Shown: positions 9,652-19,016 of the stretch, piece by piece | Numbering within the stretch: position 1 is the stretch's first letter | How the letters are laid out: each line of letters starts with the position of its first letter | Source of the DNA: an uncultured Lachnospiraceae bacterium | Lineage (GTDB): Bacteria > Bacillota > Clostridia > Lachnospirales > Lachnospiraceae | Assembly: GCA_900554205.1 (NCBI GenBank) | Contig: USGM01000001.1 | Coordinates: 25,024-89,023, forward strand | Length of the DNA stretch: 64,000 nucleotides | Direction: 5' to 3' | Notes under the pieces: model-generated | Databases searched by the model: none | Told to the model about the DNA's origin: nothing | What the model saw: only the letters and a program-made list of their open reading frames with translations | Translations under genes and position numbers: made by a program

Positions 9652-10581
9652 GTGAGCAGGAAACAGAAAAGAGAGCGTGCCGAAGCGGCTGCTCCGAAGG
9701 TGCATATCAAGACGACGAGAAGAACCAGAAAACTGAAGGTGAGCTCGGGGGCATTTATTGCCCCCAGCTTCCTCGGTGTACTGCTGTTCTTCATTTTGCC
9801 GTTTCTTGTCGTTATTTATTATTCCATGGTGGATAATCCGATCAGCGGTCAGTTTGTCTTTCTGGATAATTTTAAGAATATCATAGCAAATTCGGCGTTT
9901 AAGAAGGCGGTGCATAATACATTGATGTTTTCCGCAGTATCTGTTCCGCTGGCAGTGGTGCTGTCTTTGATTCTGGCGATTGTACTGGAATCCAGGATTC
10001 CCTTCAAGAGCCAGTTCAGAACCTTTTTCTTAAGTCCGCTGATGGTGCCGGTGGCGTCAATCGTGCTGATCTGGCAGGTACTGTTCCACTATAACGGCGC
10101 GGTAAATGACATGCTGGCAAAATTCGGAGTGGATAAGATTGACTGGCTGAAATCGGATTATGCGCTGGTCGTTATCGCCATCCTTTTCCTGTGGAAGAAC
10201 CTTGGCTACAACATGATACTGTTTATGGCGGCGCTTGCGAGTATTCCAAGGGATATTCTTGAGGTGGCGAGGCTGGAGAGTGCGACACCCTTCCAGACTT
10301 TCTTCCATATTAAGATCCGGTATTTGTCCTCGACGTTATTGTTTGTGACGATTATGTCCCTGATCAGCTCCTTTAAGATATTCCGCGAAGTATATCTGCT
10401 GACGGGAGACTATCCGACGGACACGGTTTATATGCTGCAGCATTTTATGAATAACAAGTTCCGGAATCTGGATTACCAGATGCTGTCGGCGGCGGCAATT
10501 CTGATGTCTCTGGTCATGATTGTTATCATCGGAATCCTCTTCCTCGCGGAAGACCGGTTCGGAAGGGATGTGGAGGGATGA
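9652..10581 (+). CDS. Sugar-type ABC transporter permease 1 (MalF/UgpA-like)
   Basis: An inner-membrane permease of 309 residues with six predicted helices, beginning near residue 40 (FIAPSFLGVLLFFILPFLVV). The cytoplasmic EAA loop reads EVARLESATPFQTFFHIKI near residue 205, the docking site for the ATPase. GTG 9652 is chosen because AGGGGAA sits 7 nt upstream; the earlier GTG at 9619 overlaps the preceding gene and has a poorer site. It should form a heterodimer with the next gene. No ATPase gene is in the cluster, so a shared MsmK-type ATPase elsewhere is inferred. Confidence 0.9.
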   Translation: MSRKQKRERAEAAAPKVHIKTTRRTRKLKVSSGAFIAPSFLGVLLFFILPFLVVIYYSMVDNPISGQFVFLDNFKNIIANSAFKKAVHNTLMFSAVSVPLAVVLSLILAIVLESRIPFKSQFRTFFLSPLMVPVASIVLIWQVLFHYNGAVNDMLAKFGVDKIDWLKSDYALVVIAILFLWKNLGYNMILFMAALASIPRDILEVARLESATPFQTFFHIKIRYLSSTLLFVTIMSLISSFKIFREVYLLTGDYPTDTVYMLQHFMNNKFRNLDYQMLSAAAILMSLVMIVIIGILFLAEDRFGRDVEG

Positions 10582-10583
10582 GC

Positions 10584-11531
10584 ATGGAAAACACATCTGT
10601 ACGGTCGGCCGAAAACAGGGGGAAACGGCGCAGACCGGCTTCAAAAAAGAAAATATTTGAGATCAGCAGGATTGTGCTTGCGACCATCGTTGCGGCGAGC
10701 TTTGCGATCCTGTTCCTGACGCCGATCATCCTGACGATTACCAACTCGTTCATGTCGGCATCCGAAATATCGGCGAACTACGGCTCGGTATTTGCGACAA
10801 ACAGCAGTGGCGGCAAGGTTTATATCTCAGAGAAGGTCAATCTGAAATTTATTCCAGATATGGTGTCCTTCAGCCAGTATATTACGGTGCTGTTCAAGAG
10901 TCCGGAATACCTGTTGAAGTTCTGGAACTCTGTCATCCTTGTAGGCCCGATCGTGATATTCCAGCTGACGGTCGCGTCTCTGGCATCCTACGGATTTGCG
11001 AGATACCGGGGGCGTCTGAGAGAGATCATTTTCTTTGCCTATATCATACTGATGCTGATGCCCTATCAGGTAACACTGGTTCCCAACTATCTGGTCAGTG
11101 ACTGGCTGAACCTGCTGGATACCAACTGGGCAATCTGGCTGCCGGGAATCTTTTCCCCGTTTGCGGTGTTCCTGCTGACGAAGTTCATGCGCCGTATTCC
11201 GACCTCGATGATCGAGGCGGCGCAGATCGATGGGGCGGGAGAGTGGCAGATTTTCAGAAAAATCTGTCTGCCGCTGTGTAAGGGTGCAACCTGCTCGGCG
11301 GCGATTCTGGTGTTTATTGACTATTGGAACATGGTAGAGCAGCCGCTGATCCTGCTGTCGGATGCAGAGAAGCATCCGCTGTCTGTATTCTTAAGTAAGA
11401 TCAATGCGGGAGAGATCGGACTGGCGTTCGCTGTGGCGACGATTTATATGGTTCCCAGTCTGCTGATATTCCTTTACGGAGAGGAATATCTTGTAGATGG
11501 AATCACATATCAGGGCGGAATCAAAGGGTAA
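10584..11531 (+). CDS. Sugar-type ABC transporter permease 2 (MalG/UgpE-like)
   Basis: Second permease of the importer, about 315 residues and six helices. The EAA loop is EAAQIDGAGEWQIFRKICLP near residue 215. An unusually long extracytoplasmic stretch follows helix 1 (about residues 55-95, SANYGSVFATNSSGG onward). ATG 10584 is 6 nt after GGAGGG; ATG 10578, which overlaps the previous stop codon as ATGA, is the alternative. Tight coupling with permease 1 indicates co-translation. The C-terminal DGITYQGGIKG is characteristic of MalG-like proteins. Confidence 0.9.
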   Translation: MENTSVRSAENRGKRRRPASKKKIFEISRIVLATIVAASFAILFLTPIILTITNSFMSASEISANYGSVFATNSSGGKVYISEKVNLKFIPDMVSFSQYITVLFKSPEYLLKFWNSVILVGPIVIFQLTVASLASYGFARYRGRLREIIFFAYIILMLMPYQVTLVPNYLVSDWLNLLDTNWAIWLPGIFSPFAVFLLTKFMRRIPTSMIEAAQIDGAGEWQIFRKICLPLCKGATCSAAILVFIDYWNMVEQPLILLSDAEKHPLSVFLSKINAGEIGLAFAVATIYMVPSLLIFLYGEEYLVDGITYQGGIKG

Positions 11532-11564
11532 GAAATCTAATCAAGCAAGGAGAGGAAAAAGGAA

Positions 11565-13298
11565 ATGAACGAGAACGGAAAGAACAAAAGAGAGTGGGTC
11601 AAAAATGCAGCGATCGTTTTTCTCGCGGTGATGCTGGTTCTGACATTTTTCTCAAACACTATTATGAATTACTCCCTTCCTGAGGTGGCTACCAACTATG
11701 TTCAGTCCGGTACCATCACAGCGAAGATCAGGGGAACAGGAGTTGTTGAGAGCGGCGACCCTTATGAAGTAAAGGTCACGGAATCCAGAAAGGTTTCCAG
11801 CGTGGCAGTCCGCGTCGGTGACACAGTACAGAAGGGAGATGTCCTTCTGTATCTGGAGGATTCTGAGAGCGATGAACTGAAGGCGGCGAAGGATGCGTTG
11901 GAGCAGGCACAGAATGCGTATGAACTGGAACTGTTAAAGGCGGAAATCACCTCCTCGGATATTTATTCGGCAAATAAGAATGTGTCGGCGGCAACCTATC
12001 GCCAGCAGATCACAAATGCACAGAAAGCGTTAAAGGATGCGAAGGATGCAGTAAAGCCGCTGGAGGATCAGCTGGCACAGCTTAATAATGAAGCGGCAAA
12101 GATTTCCACACAGCTCAGCTATGAGGCTGCGCAGAACACCGTTGCATCAGGCAGAATAGAGCCGGCGAAGAAGGCAGTTGAAAATGCTACGGCAGTACAG
12201 GCAAGCACTTTGCAGACCAAGAATGCTGCGGAGACGGCACTGGCAGCTGCAAGAGCGGACGAGGCGGCGAAGAGAACAGCTTATGAGACAGCTGTCTCAG
12301 ACGGAGATGCATCAAGCACCGATGCCGTGACAAAGAAGGCAGAATGGGATACGGCTGTAAAGCTTGCCGCCGAGAAGGAGACAGCTTACAATAATGCGGT
12401 AAATAATCTGGCGAGCGCAGATAAGGCACTGAGTGATGCCCAGACCTATCTTGCAACAGTGACCGATGCAAATAATCAGAGAGAGGCGAGCCAGACAGAG
12501 GGAAACCTGAACGCTATGAAGGCAAATTATGACCTTAATATCGCGGTCGTGCAGAAGGAACTGGACGCGGCGAATGCACTTGTGGAAGAGCAGACGGCTG
12601 TACTGACTGACCTGATTTCCAAGATCGGAAATGTGACAAATCTGGAGACTCTTTTGGAGAACATTTCCAAGGCGCAGGCAACAGTGGATGAGCTGACAGC
12701 CAAGGCAATCGACGCGACGGTGACGGCAGATATTGCCGGAACGGTGACCTCTATCAATGTCACCGCTGGAAATACAACGTCCGCAGCGGAGCCGGTAGCG
12801 GTTCTGCAGCCGGAAGGAAAGGGCTACACCCTGAGCTTCTCTGTCACAAACGATCAGGCAAAGCGTCTGTCGGTCGGTGACAAGGCGGATCTGGTCAATG
12901 CGTGGAGATATGACGATGTTGATGTGACACTGGCGAGCATCAAGCCGGATAAGACAGACCCCGGACAGAAGAAGCTGCTGACCTTTGACGTAACAGGAAG
13001 CGTCACCGCAGGCCAGACACTGAACCTCTCTGTCGGACAGAAGAGCGCAAACTATGACCTGATCGTTCCGAACAGTGCGATCCGTGAGGACAGCAACGGT
13101 AAGTTCATTCTGATCGTGGAATCCAAGCCGAGTCCTCTGAGCACGCGTTATATTGCAACCCGTGTAGACATTGAGGTGCTGGCGAGTGACGATACCCAGT
13201 CGGCGATCACAGGAGGTCTTTACGGCTATGAGTATGTAATTACCACTTCCACAAAGCCTGTGGAGGCGGGTAAGCAGGTTAGACTGGCAAATAACTGA
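11565..13298 (+). CDS. HlyD/AcrA-family membrane-fusion adaptor with long coiled coil
   Basis: A 577-residue protein anchored by one N-terminal helix at about residues 14-32. A split biotinyl-lipoyl-like domain starts near residue 45 (GTITAKIRGTGVV), and its second half lies near 375-410 (DIAGTVTSINVTAGN). Between them lies an Ala/Lys/Glu-rich coiled coil of roughly 250 residues. A beta-barrel region follows (YTLSFSVTNDQAKRLSVGDKADL). Adaptors of this class link an inner-membrane transporter to extracytoplasmic partners and usually pair with MacB-like permeases. Here it sits between sugar-type permeases and a shortened MacB-like protein, which is an unusual neighbourhood. Confidence 0.88.
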   Translation: MNENGKNKREWVKNAAIVFLAVMLVLTFFSNTIMNYSLPEVATNYVQSGTITAKIRGTGVVESGDPYEVKVTESRKVSSVAVRVGDTVQKGDVLLYLEDSESDELKAAKDALEQAQNAYELELLKAEITSSDIYSANKNVSAATYRQQITNAQKALKDAKDAVKPLEDQLAQLNNEAAKISTQLSYEAAQNTVASGRIEPAKKAVENATAVQASTLQTKNAAETALAAARADEAAKRTAYETAVSDGDASSTDAVTKKAEWDTAVKLAAEKETAYNNAVNNLASADKALSDAQTYLATVTDANNQREASQTEGNLNAMKANYDLNIAVVQKELDAANALVEEQTAVLTDLISKIGNVTNLETLLENISKAQATVDELTAKAIDATVTADIAGTVTSINVTAGNTTSAAEPVAVLQPEGKGYTLSFSVTNDQAKRLSVGDKADLVNAWRYDDVDVTLASIKPDKTDPGQKKLLTFDVTGSVTAGQTLNLSVGQKSANYDLIVPNSAIREDSNGKFILIVESKPSPLSTRYIATRVDIEVLASDDTQSAITGGLYGYEYVITTSTKPVEAGKQVRLANN

Positions 13299-13321
13299 TC
13301 CCGGTGGAAATGAGGCGAGTG

Positions 13322-14458
13322 ATGAAGAAAATTGTATTAGGAATCAGTGGAGGTATTTCCTTTGTAATCTTCCTGGTTCTGTGCTTTATAGCGAATCATC
13401 TCGGGCAGGAACAGGAAGCGCAGATGATGGCGGAGCGGTGGAGCGGGAAAAAGGATGTTGCGCAGGTCAGCTGTTTCTTCTCTGTAAATACACAGATTTC
13501 AGAGGACAGGATCAGGGAATTTGAACATTCGATCGATGCTGCACTGGCGGATGCCTCTGTGATACAGGAATCCGAGAATCCGAGCGCCAGACTCTGGGTG
13601 GATGCGTACAGTGCGGGAGGAAAGGTAACAATTTCCAGTGACAAGTCCTCCCTTCAGGCAGATGCAATCGGTATCGGAGGAGACTTTTTCCAGTTTCATC
13701 CGATGAAAATGCTGTCGGGAGCCTGCTTTTCGGGAAATGATCTGATGCAGGATTACTGTATTCTGGATCAGGATGCGGCGTGGCAGCTGTTCGGTTCCAA
13801 TGATGTGGCGGGGATGACGGTCTATATAGGTGGGATTCCGCATATTGTCACCGGTGTCATCCAGAGGCAAGAGGGCAGACTTATGGAAGCGGCGGGGCTG
13901 GACAGCACGCTGGTCTATGTCTCCTACAAGACACTGAGTGAGCTCGGCAGCTGTAATGGGATTAACCATTATGAAATCGTGATGCCGAATCCGGTCACCC
14001 AGTTTGCATATAACTATGTCAACGAGAAGCTGGGAGATTCCGGTGATGAGACGGAGGTCGTGGAGAACTCCTCACGTTATTCGTTCCTCTCCAGATTAAA
14101 GCTGATTCCTCAGTTCGGAACCCGTTCTATGAATGGGAAGGCCATCATTTATCCCTATTGGGAGAATGTGGCGAGAGGCTATGAGGATATTCTTGCACTG
14201 ATTACATTGTTTGAACTTCTGTTTCTGGTGTATGCGTTGGCGCTTGCAGTGATCTTCTTTGTCATCTGGTGGAGACACAAGGGGTGGACGATTAAGGAGA
14301 AGGTTCTGTATGCCAAGGATAAGGTGGAGCGCAAGGGCGAGAGAATCCGGGCGAAGCGCCTTGCCAGAAAGGGCAACACCGACGATCTGGAATTTTTGGA
14401 AGAATTTGATGAGAAGCCGGAAAAGAAAGAGAAGAGGAAAAAAAGAAAACATGATTGA
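13322..14458 (+). CDS. Shortened MacB-like membrane protein (periplasmic-core domain, two helices)
   Basis: About 378 residues: one N-terminal helix (about 5-25), a large extracytoplasmic domain that resembles the MacB periplasmic core (GGDFFQFHPMKMLSGACF, then DAAWQLFGSNDVAGMTVYI), one C-terminal helix near 295-325, and a basic charged tail. A normal MacB/FtsX permease has three helices after the core; only one long hydrophobic stretch is seen, and no ATPase is encoded nearby. It lies 23 nt after the HlyD-like gene and is presumably its partner. ATG 13322 is preferred (GAGGCG upstream); three in-frame starts precede it from 13304. Confidence 0.75.
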   Translation: MKKIVLGISGGISFVIFLVLCFIANHLGQEQEAQMMAERWSGKKDVAQVSCFFSVNTQISEDRIREFEHSIDAALADASVIQESENPSARLWVDAYSAGGKVTISSDKSSLQADAIGIGGDFFQFHPMKMLSGACFSGNDLMQDYCILDQDAAWQLFGSNDVAGMTVYIGGIPHIVTGVIQRQEGRLMEAAGLDSTLVYVSYKTLSELGSCNGINHYEIVMPNPVTQFAYNYVNEKLGDSGDETEVVENSSRYSFLSRLKLIPQFGTRSMNGKAIIYPYWENVARGYEDILALITLFELLFLVYALALAVIFFVIWWRHKGWTIKEKVLYAKDKVERKGERIRAKRLARKGNTDDLEFLEEFDEKPEKKEKRKKRKHD

Positions 14459-14471
14459 GAAACAATCATGG
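14450..14471 (+). repeat. Short hairpin repeat, copy 1
   Basis: An 8-bp perfect stem, CATGATTG and CAATCATG, around the loop AGAAA, overlapping the stop codon of the MacB-like gene. The same 22 bases occur at 23017-23038. It may tune expression between this gene and the next. Confidence 0.6.
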
Positions 14472-14497
14472 ATAAGTAAAGAAAGGGAGGAGAAGTT

Positions 14498-17062
14498 ATG
14501 AGAAAGAATTGGGGAAAGCGAGTTCTGGCGCTGGGATTGACAGTGGCTATGACTATCGGACTTTGCGCCTGCGGAAAGGATGGGGACGGCAGTAATAACA
14601 AGCCGTCTTCCGGCAATTCGTCGTCTCTGGCGAAAGAGCATGTGTACCGGGTGCAGAATATTACACTGCCCCAGATGTACTCCGGTCAGGGAGGCAACAT
14701 CAATATCAGATGTACCGCCCACAGAGACGGCAAAGTATACATGGTGATGCAGGTGTACGATTACGAAACCTACAGCGAGAATGACTATCGGGTTGTCTCC
14801 ATGAAGGAAGATGGCACGGATGTGCAGATGGCAACGCTCGAGATTGCAAGGAACAGCGGAAATGAGGATGTACAGGAGAGCACGGACGAGGGTACCACGG
14901 ACGAGGGAAATACGGATAACGGTGATGAAGGGATAGCTCTGCTGGATACAGAGGAAGGTGTGGGTGTAGAACCCGGAGCAGGCGATGTGGGTGAAGTCTA
15001 TCCGGGCGAGGAATCAAATGGCTACGAGTATTCAAATTACAATCCCTTTGTCATGGCGGCGGACGGAATGATCTATGCCATGAAGAACCGTAGCTTTGAG
15101 GATTGGTCTGATCCTGAGAATTATATCAGTGAGCAGACCTACAGCCTTTGCTGCTGGAACGCGGATGGCAGTCTTGCGTGGGAGGTTGAGGTTCCGGGGC
15201 TGGGAAACAATGATGACGACACATGGACCTATGTCAACAATATGCTTCGGGGCTCTGACGGCAACCTCTATCTGCTGATCACCGTATCTTCTGAGGATAA
15301 CGAGAATTACAAGATCAAAATCAATTCGGACGGCACTGTCGGAGAGAGAGTAAAGCTTTCGGAGGATGTGGCGAAGCTGATCAATAATTATGACCAGCTC
15401 GTACCTCAGGATGACGGTCTTCTGTTCGTTATTTTCAGAGATGAAGAGGAGTGGACGAAGTCATATTATACTACCTATGATATTGCGACGGACACGGTGG
15501 GAGAGATCAAGGATTTCCCTTCAACTGTCAGTTATATGTATGATTACAATGTGATGATGCCCGGCAAGTCCCATGATCTGATCTATACAGGAAACGGTGG
15601 CATTTACAGCTGGGATGCAGGAGCTGAGAACGGCGAAATGCTGGTGGATTATATCAACTCCGATTTGTATGTGGAGTCTCTGTACGGACTTGTTGAGCTG
15701 ACAAAGGATTCTTTTCTGGCATTTTATTCTGAGGACTGGGAAACAGGAATGCAGGCGGGCATCTTTACCTATGTAGATCCGGCGGATATCAAGGACAAGG
15801 AAGTTCTCGTCATGGCGGGACGCTGGATTGATTCTGATGTCAAGAAGCGCGTGATCGCCTATAACCGGAGCAGTCAGGACTACAGGATTACACTGAAGGA
15901 CTACAGCATGTACAACTCCTATGACGATTATGAAGCAGGGCTTACAAAGCTGAACAGTGACATTACGACGGGTGGGATGCCGGATATTCTGCTTGCAAAC
16001 AATCTGCCGATCAATAATTACATTTCCAAGGGGCTGATTGCAGATATTGATGAGCTGATTAAGAATGACGAGGAGCTTTCCAAGGTCGAGTTTATGCAGA
16101 ATGCCTTCGACGCATACCGTGTGAACGGAAAACTGTACTATATTGTCCCTGATTTTGAGGTTTATTCCGTGCTGGCGAAGAAGTCATGGGTCGGAGACCG
16201 GGAGTCCTGGACGATGGAGGATATGCAGCAGGTTCTGGCGACCATGCCGGAGGGAGCAAAGGCGTTTGGCGGAGATACGACGCGCAGCCAGTTTATGAAC
16301 ATGGTGATGAGCTACTGTGGAAATCAGTTCGTGGATGTATCGACCGGAAAATGTTCCTTTAACACACAGGACTTTATCTCCATGATGGAATTTGCAAAGA
16401 CGCTTCCTTCTGATGATTCACAGAATTATGATGATGAGTACTGGAATAATTACTGGGAGAATTATCCGTCACAGTACAGACAGGACAGAACACTGCTGAT
16501 GCAGGTGAATTTCTGGCAGTTCAACCAGATGGCAAATTCCATCAACGGGTATTTCGGAGAGCCGGTAAGCTTTGTGGGATTCCCTACGGATACCGGAAAC
16601 GGTTCCTATATCATGAGCGGTACGACCTATGTGCTGTCAGCCAAGTCAAAGCATCTGGAAGCTGCATGGGACTTCATGCGTTACTACCTGACGGATGAAT
16701 ATCAGGATAAAGTATCTTATTTCCCTGTGCAGAAGGAAAAGTTCTATGAGAAGTCTAAGGATGCAATGGAGCGTCCTTACTGGGAGTATACGGACGAGAA
16801 CGGCGAAACACAGAGAGAATATTATGACCAGACAATCTATATCAATGGCGAGGATATTCCCTATGATCCGCTGAGCCAGGAGCAGCTGGATGAGGTGATT
16901 CAGTTCATCGAGTCGGTTCATAACCTTTATTACTACAATGAGGAAATCATGACGATCATCAATGAGGAAATAGATGCCTTCTTCTCGGGACAGAAGACAG
17001 CAGAGGCAGTGGCTGATACGATCCAGAGAAGAGCACAGATTTATGTGGATGAGAATCAGTAA
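14498..17062 (+). CDS. Second propeller-SBP fusion lipoprotein
   Basis: An 854-residue paralogue of the product at 7323. The lipobox is GLCAC (Cys about residue 25). Residues about 45-430 show propeller-like repeats (AADGMIYAM, SDGNLYLLI, YTGNGGIYSWD) with an acidic Glu/Asp/Gly/Thr-rich insertion at about 120-175. From about residue 440 (VLVMAGRWIDSDVKKRVIAYN) a solute-binding domain runs to the end. Both paralogues share the ending pattern 'I..EA/EIDAFFSGQK...DVAD.IQ.RA.IYV.EN'. A GGGAGGAG site precedes ATG 14498. It closes the cluster and is followed by a terminator. Two such lipoproteins with one permease pair suggests two ligands or two binding sites. Confidence 0.8.
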   Translation: MRKNWGKRVLALGLTVAMTIGLCACGKDGDGSNNKPSSGNSSSLAKEHVYRVQNITLPQMYSGQGGNINIRCTAHRDGKVYMVMQVYDYETYSENDYRVVSMKEDGTDVQMATLEIARNSGNEDVQESTDEGTTDEGNTDNGDEGIALLDTEEGVGVEPGAGDVGEVYPGEESNGYEYSNYNPFVMAADGMIYAMKNRSFEDWSDPENYISEQTYSLCCWNADGSLAWEVEVPGLGNNDDDTWTYVNNMLRGSDGNLYLLITVSSEDNENYKIKINSDGTVGERVKLSEDVAKLINNYDQLVPQDDGLLFVIFRDEEEWTKSYYTTYDIATDTVGEIKDFPSTVSYMYDYNVMMPGKSHDLIYTGNGGIYSWDAGAENGEMLVDYINSDLYVESLYGLVELTKDSFLAFYSEDWETGMQAGIFTYVDPADIKDKEVLVMAGRWIDSDVKKRVIAYNRSSQDYRITLKDYSMYNSYDDYEAGLTKLNSDITTGGMPDILLANNLPINNYISKGLIADIDELIKNDEELSKVEFMQNAFDAYRVNGKLYYIVPDFEVYSVLAKKSWVGDRESWTMEDMQQVLATMPEGAKAFGGDTTRSQFMNMVMSYCGNQFVDVSTGKCSFNTQDFISMMEFAKTLPSDDSQNYDDEYWNNYWENYPSQYRQDRTLLMQVNFWQFNQMANSINGYFGEPVSFVGFPTDTGNGSYIMSGTTYVLSAKSKHLEAAWDFMRYYLTDEYQDKVSYFPVQKEKFYEKSKDAMERPYWEYTDENGETQREYYDQTIYINGEDIPYDPLSQEQLDEVIQFIESVHNLYYYNEEIMTIINEEIDAFFSGQKTAEAVADTIQRRAQIYVDENQ

Positions 17063-17083
17063 AGAGCAGTAAAGAATAAAGAG

Positions 17084-17120
17084 AGCCCTTCGCAGGTTAC
17101 GTGCCTTGCGGAGGGCTTTT
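17084..17120 (+). terminator. Rho-independent terminator of the SBP/HlyD cluster
   Basis: AGCCCTTCGCA and TTGCGGAGGGCT form the stem, followed by TTTTCT. It lies 22 nt after the last stop codon of the cluster. Confidence 0.85.
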
Positions 17121-17168
17121 CTGGCGGATACAGCTTAAAATGTGTGACTTTCGGGGTGAGCCTGTCAG

Positions 17169-17594
17169 TCAGGAAATCTGGATGGGAATCCCCTTCGTTT
17201 CAAGATAGTATTCCAACGTCAGCTCGTGGCCGTGTTCCCGCAGCCATTTTTTATGGACAGCGTAGTCCGGCATGATAGTTCCGACCATGTTCCAGAAATC
17301 CTTGGAGTGGTTCATGTGTATCAGATGGCAGAGCTCGTGGACGACAACGTAATCGAGGACGGCTGGCGGTGCAAAGATCAGCCGGTAGTTGAAGGAGAGC
17401 GTGCCCCGGGAGGAACAGCTTCCCCAGCGCGTCTTCTGGTCTCGTATGGTGATGGAGGTGTAGCGGCCGCCGGTCAGACGGTGGTAATAGGCAATGCGCC
17501 GCTCAAGCTGTGCCCTTGCCGCATTGCGGTAACGCCGTTCCAGTGCCTCCAGACGTTTTGTTTCCGCTTCTGTCAAATAGATGATCTGTGTCAT
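17169..17594 (-). CDS. YgjP-like zinc metallopeptidase (DUF45)
   Basis: A 141-residue soluble protein. HELCHLIHMNHSKDFW carries the HExxH-type zinc site (here HELCH, with a later H), and TRWGSCSSRGTLSFNYRL is the hallmark segment of the YgjP/WLM-like family. The cellular substrate is unknown; related SprT/Wss1 proteases act on DNA-protein crosslinks, which is only a distant analogy. The start at 17594 (AAAGGAAA upstream) is preferred to the longer in-frame start at 17615. It follows the cation efflux gene by 17 nt and is probably in its transcript. Confidence 0.85.
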   Translation of the reverse strand: MTQIIYLTEAETKRLEALERRYRNAARAQLERRIAYYHRLTGGRYTSITIRDQKTRWGSCSSRGTLSFNYRLIFAPPAVLDYVVVHELCHLIHMNHSKDFWNMVGTIMPDYAVHKKWLREHGHELTLEYYLETKGIPIQIS

Positions 17595-17611
17595 AGTTTC
17601 CTTTCGGATGT

Positions 17612-18778
17612 TCAAGCCATCTTTTTATCCACATCAATTACTGTAAAATAATTGGGATTCTTTTCCTGTAATTTACGCTGGATCAGGTCAGTCAGTTCCT
17701 TGTCGGACATGACGTAATCATAGGGAGTTACCACATCGAAGATCAGATTTGTATGTGTCGGTCCTGTCACAATGCGGAAGTCGTGCATTGTCAGTGTGGG
17801 ATCAATCGTATGTAAGCATTGCGCCGTCAGCTCCCGCAGGCGGTCTGTTTCCGCATCGCCGACCTGGACAGGATCCATATGTATCACCGCGTGGCAGTTC
17901 AGGGTATTCCACAATTCATGCTCAATGGTGTCAATCACATCGTGCAGCGTGAGGATATTGCCGTCGGCGGGAACCTCCGCGTGCAGGGAGATAAGAATGC
18001 GGCCGGGACCGTAGTTATGTACAATGAGGTCGTGAACCCCGATAACTTCCTGATGCGCGGTGACGATATCGGTCACCTGCTGGACAAATTTCGGATCAGG
18101 AGCCTGACCGAGCAGGGGACTGATGGTATCTTTGGCAGCGCCGAAGCCGGAATAGCAGATGAAGAGACCGACGAGGATACCGCACCAGCCGTCGATACTT
18201 AAGCCACTGAAATGGGCGACGAGCGTTGAGATCAGCACGGCGGATGTCGCCAGAACATCGCTCAGGGAGTCTGTGGCGGTGGCGAGCATGGCGGAGGAAT
18301 CGAAGCGCTTTCCGAGACTGTGGTTATAAAAATACATATAACATTTGACAAGGATGGACACAATCAGAATGACAAGTATGATCGGGGAAAAGCTCAGCTC
18401 ATCGGGGTGCAGAATTTTTGTGAACGAGCTTTTCAGCAGCTCCAGTCCCATCAGCAGGATAATGACAGCAACAAGCAGCCCGGAGATATATTCGATCCTT
18501 CCGTGTCCGAAGGGATGATCCGGGTCGGGCTTCTGTCCTGCCATGCGGAAGCCGATCAGGGTAATGATCGAGGAGCCGGCATCGGAGAGGTTATTGAAGG
18601 CATCGGCGGTGATGGCAATGGAGTTGCTGATCAGTCCGGCGATAAATTTTCCGGTGAAAAGGCAGAGATTCAGAAAAATGCCGACCGCGCCGCACAGCAT
18701 ACCGTAGGACTGCCTTACGGAAGGGCTCTGCGTGTCGGTTCTATCCTTAATAAAGAGCTTGGAGAGTAATGTCACCAT
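17612..18778 (-). CDS. Cation diffusion facilitator family transporter
   Basis: A 388-residue metal/proton antiporter of the CDF family. Six helices lie within residues about 25-215. The metal-site motif is ADAFNNLSDAGSS in helix 2 and AMLATATDSLSDVLA in helix 5, and the conserved DHPFGHGR loop follows helix 2. The C-terminal cytoplasmic domain (about 220-388) contains the HEVIGVHDLIVHNYGPG segment. The family exports Zn, Mn, Co or Fe; the metal is not decidable here. The chosen start at 18778 has GAGGTG 6 nt upstream; a GTG three codons earlier is possible. Divergent from gpmI. Confidence 0.92.
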   Translation of the reverse strand: MVTLLSKLFIKDRTDTQSPSVRQSYGMLCGAVGIFLNLCLFTGKFIAGLISNSIAITADAFNNLSDAGSSIITLIGFRMAGQKPDPDHPFGHGRIEYISGLLVAVIILLMGLELLKSSFTKILHPDELSFSPIILVILIVSILVKCYMYFYNHSLGKRFDSSAMLATATDSLSDVLATSAVLISTLVAHFSGLSIDGWCGILVGLFICYSGFGAAKDTISPLLGQAPDPKFVQQVTDIVTAHQEVIGVHDLIVHNYGPGRILISLHAEVPADGNILTLHDVIDTIEHELWNTLNCHAVIHMDPVQVGDAETDRLRELTAQCLHTIDPTLTMHDFRIVTGPTHTNLIFDVVTPYDYVMSDKELTDLIQRKLQEKNPNYFTVIDVDKKMA

Positions 18779-18894
18779 ATTGCACACCTCTTTTTCTGTA
18801 AATTTTGCAATTTATCTGTAAAGTTCTAATCAGTATAGCAAGAAATATGAGAAAAAGCAATTGCGTATCGAGAAAAATTCCCTATGGCTTGCTA

Positions 18895-18923
18895 TTGCAC
18901 GGATTTCCAAAACATGATATAGT
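18895..18923 (+). promoter_or_regulatory. Promoter of gpmI
   Basis: TTGCAC, 17-bp spacer, TATAGT: a good sigma-A-type match about 95 nt before the gene. Confidence 0.7.
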
Positions 18924-19016
18924 GTGGGAGCAGCGGATATGCTTTTTGTTCCGGGCACTTAGCGCCGGAACGGACAGTTGCACCTGATAAAATATATATA
19001 AGGAGAGATGAGATAT

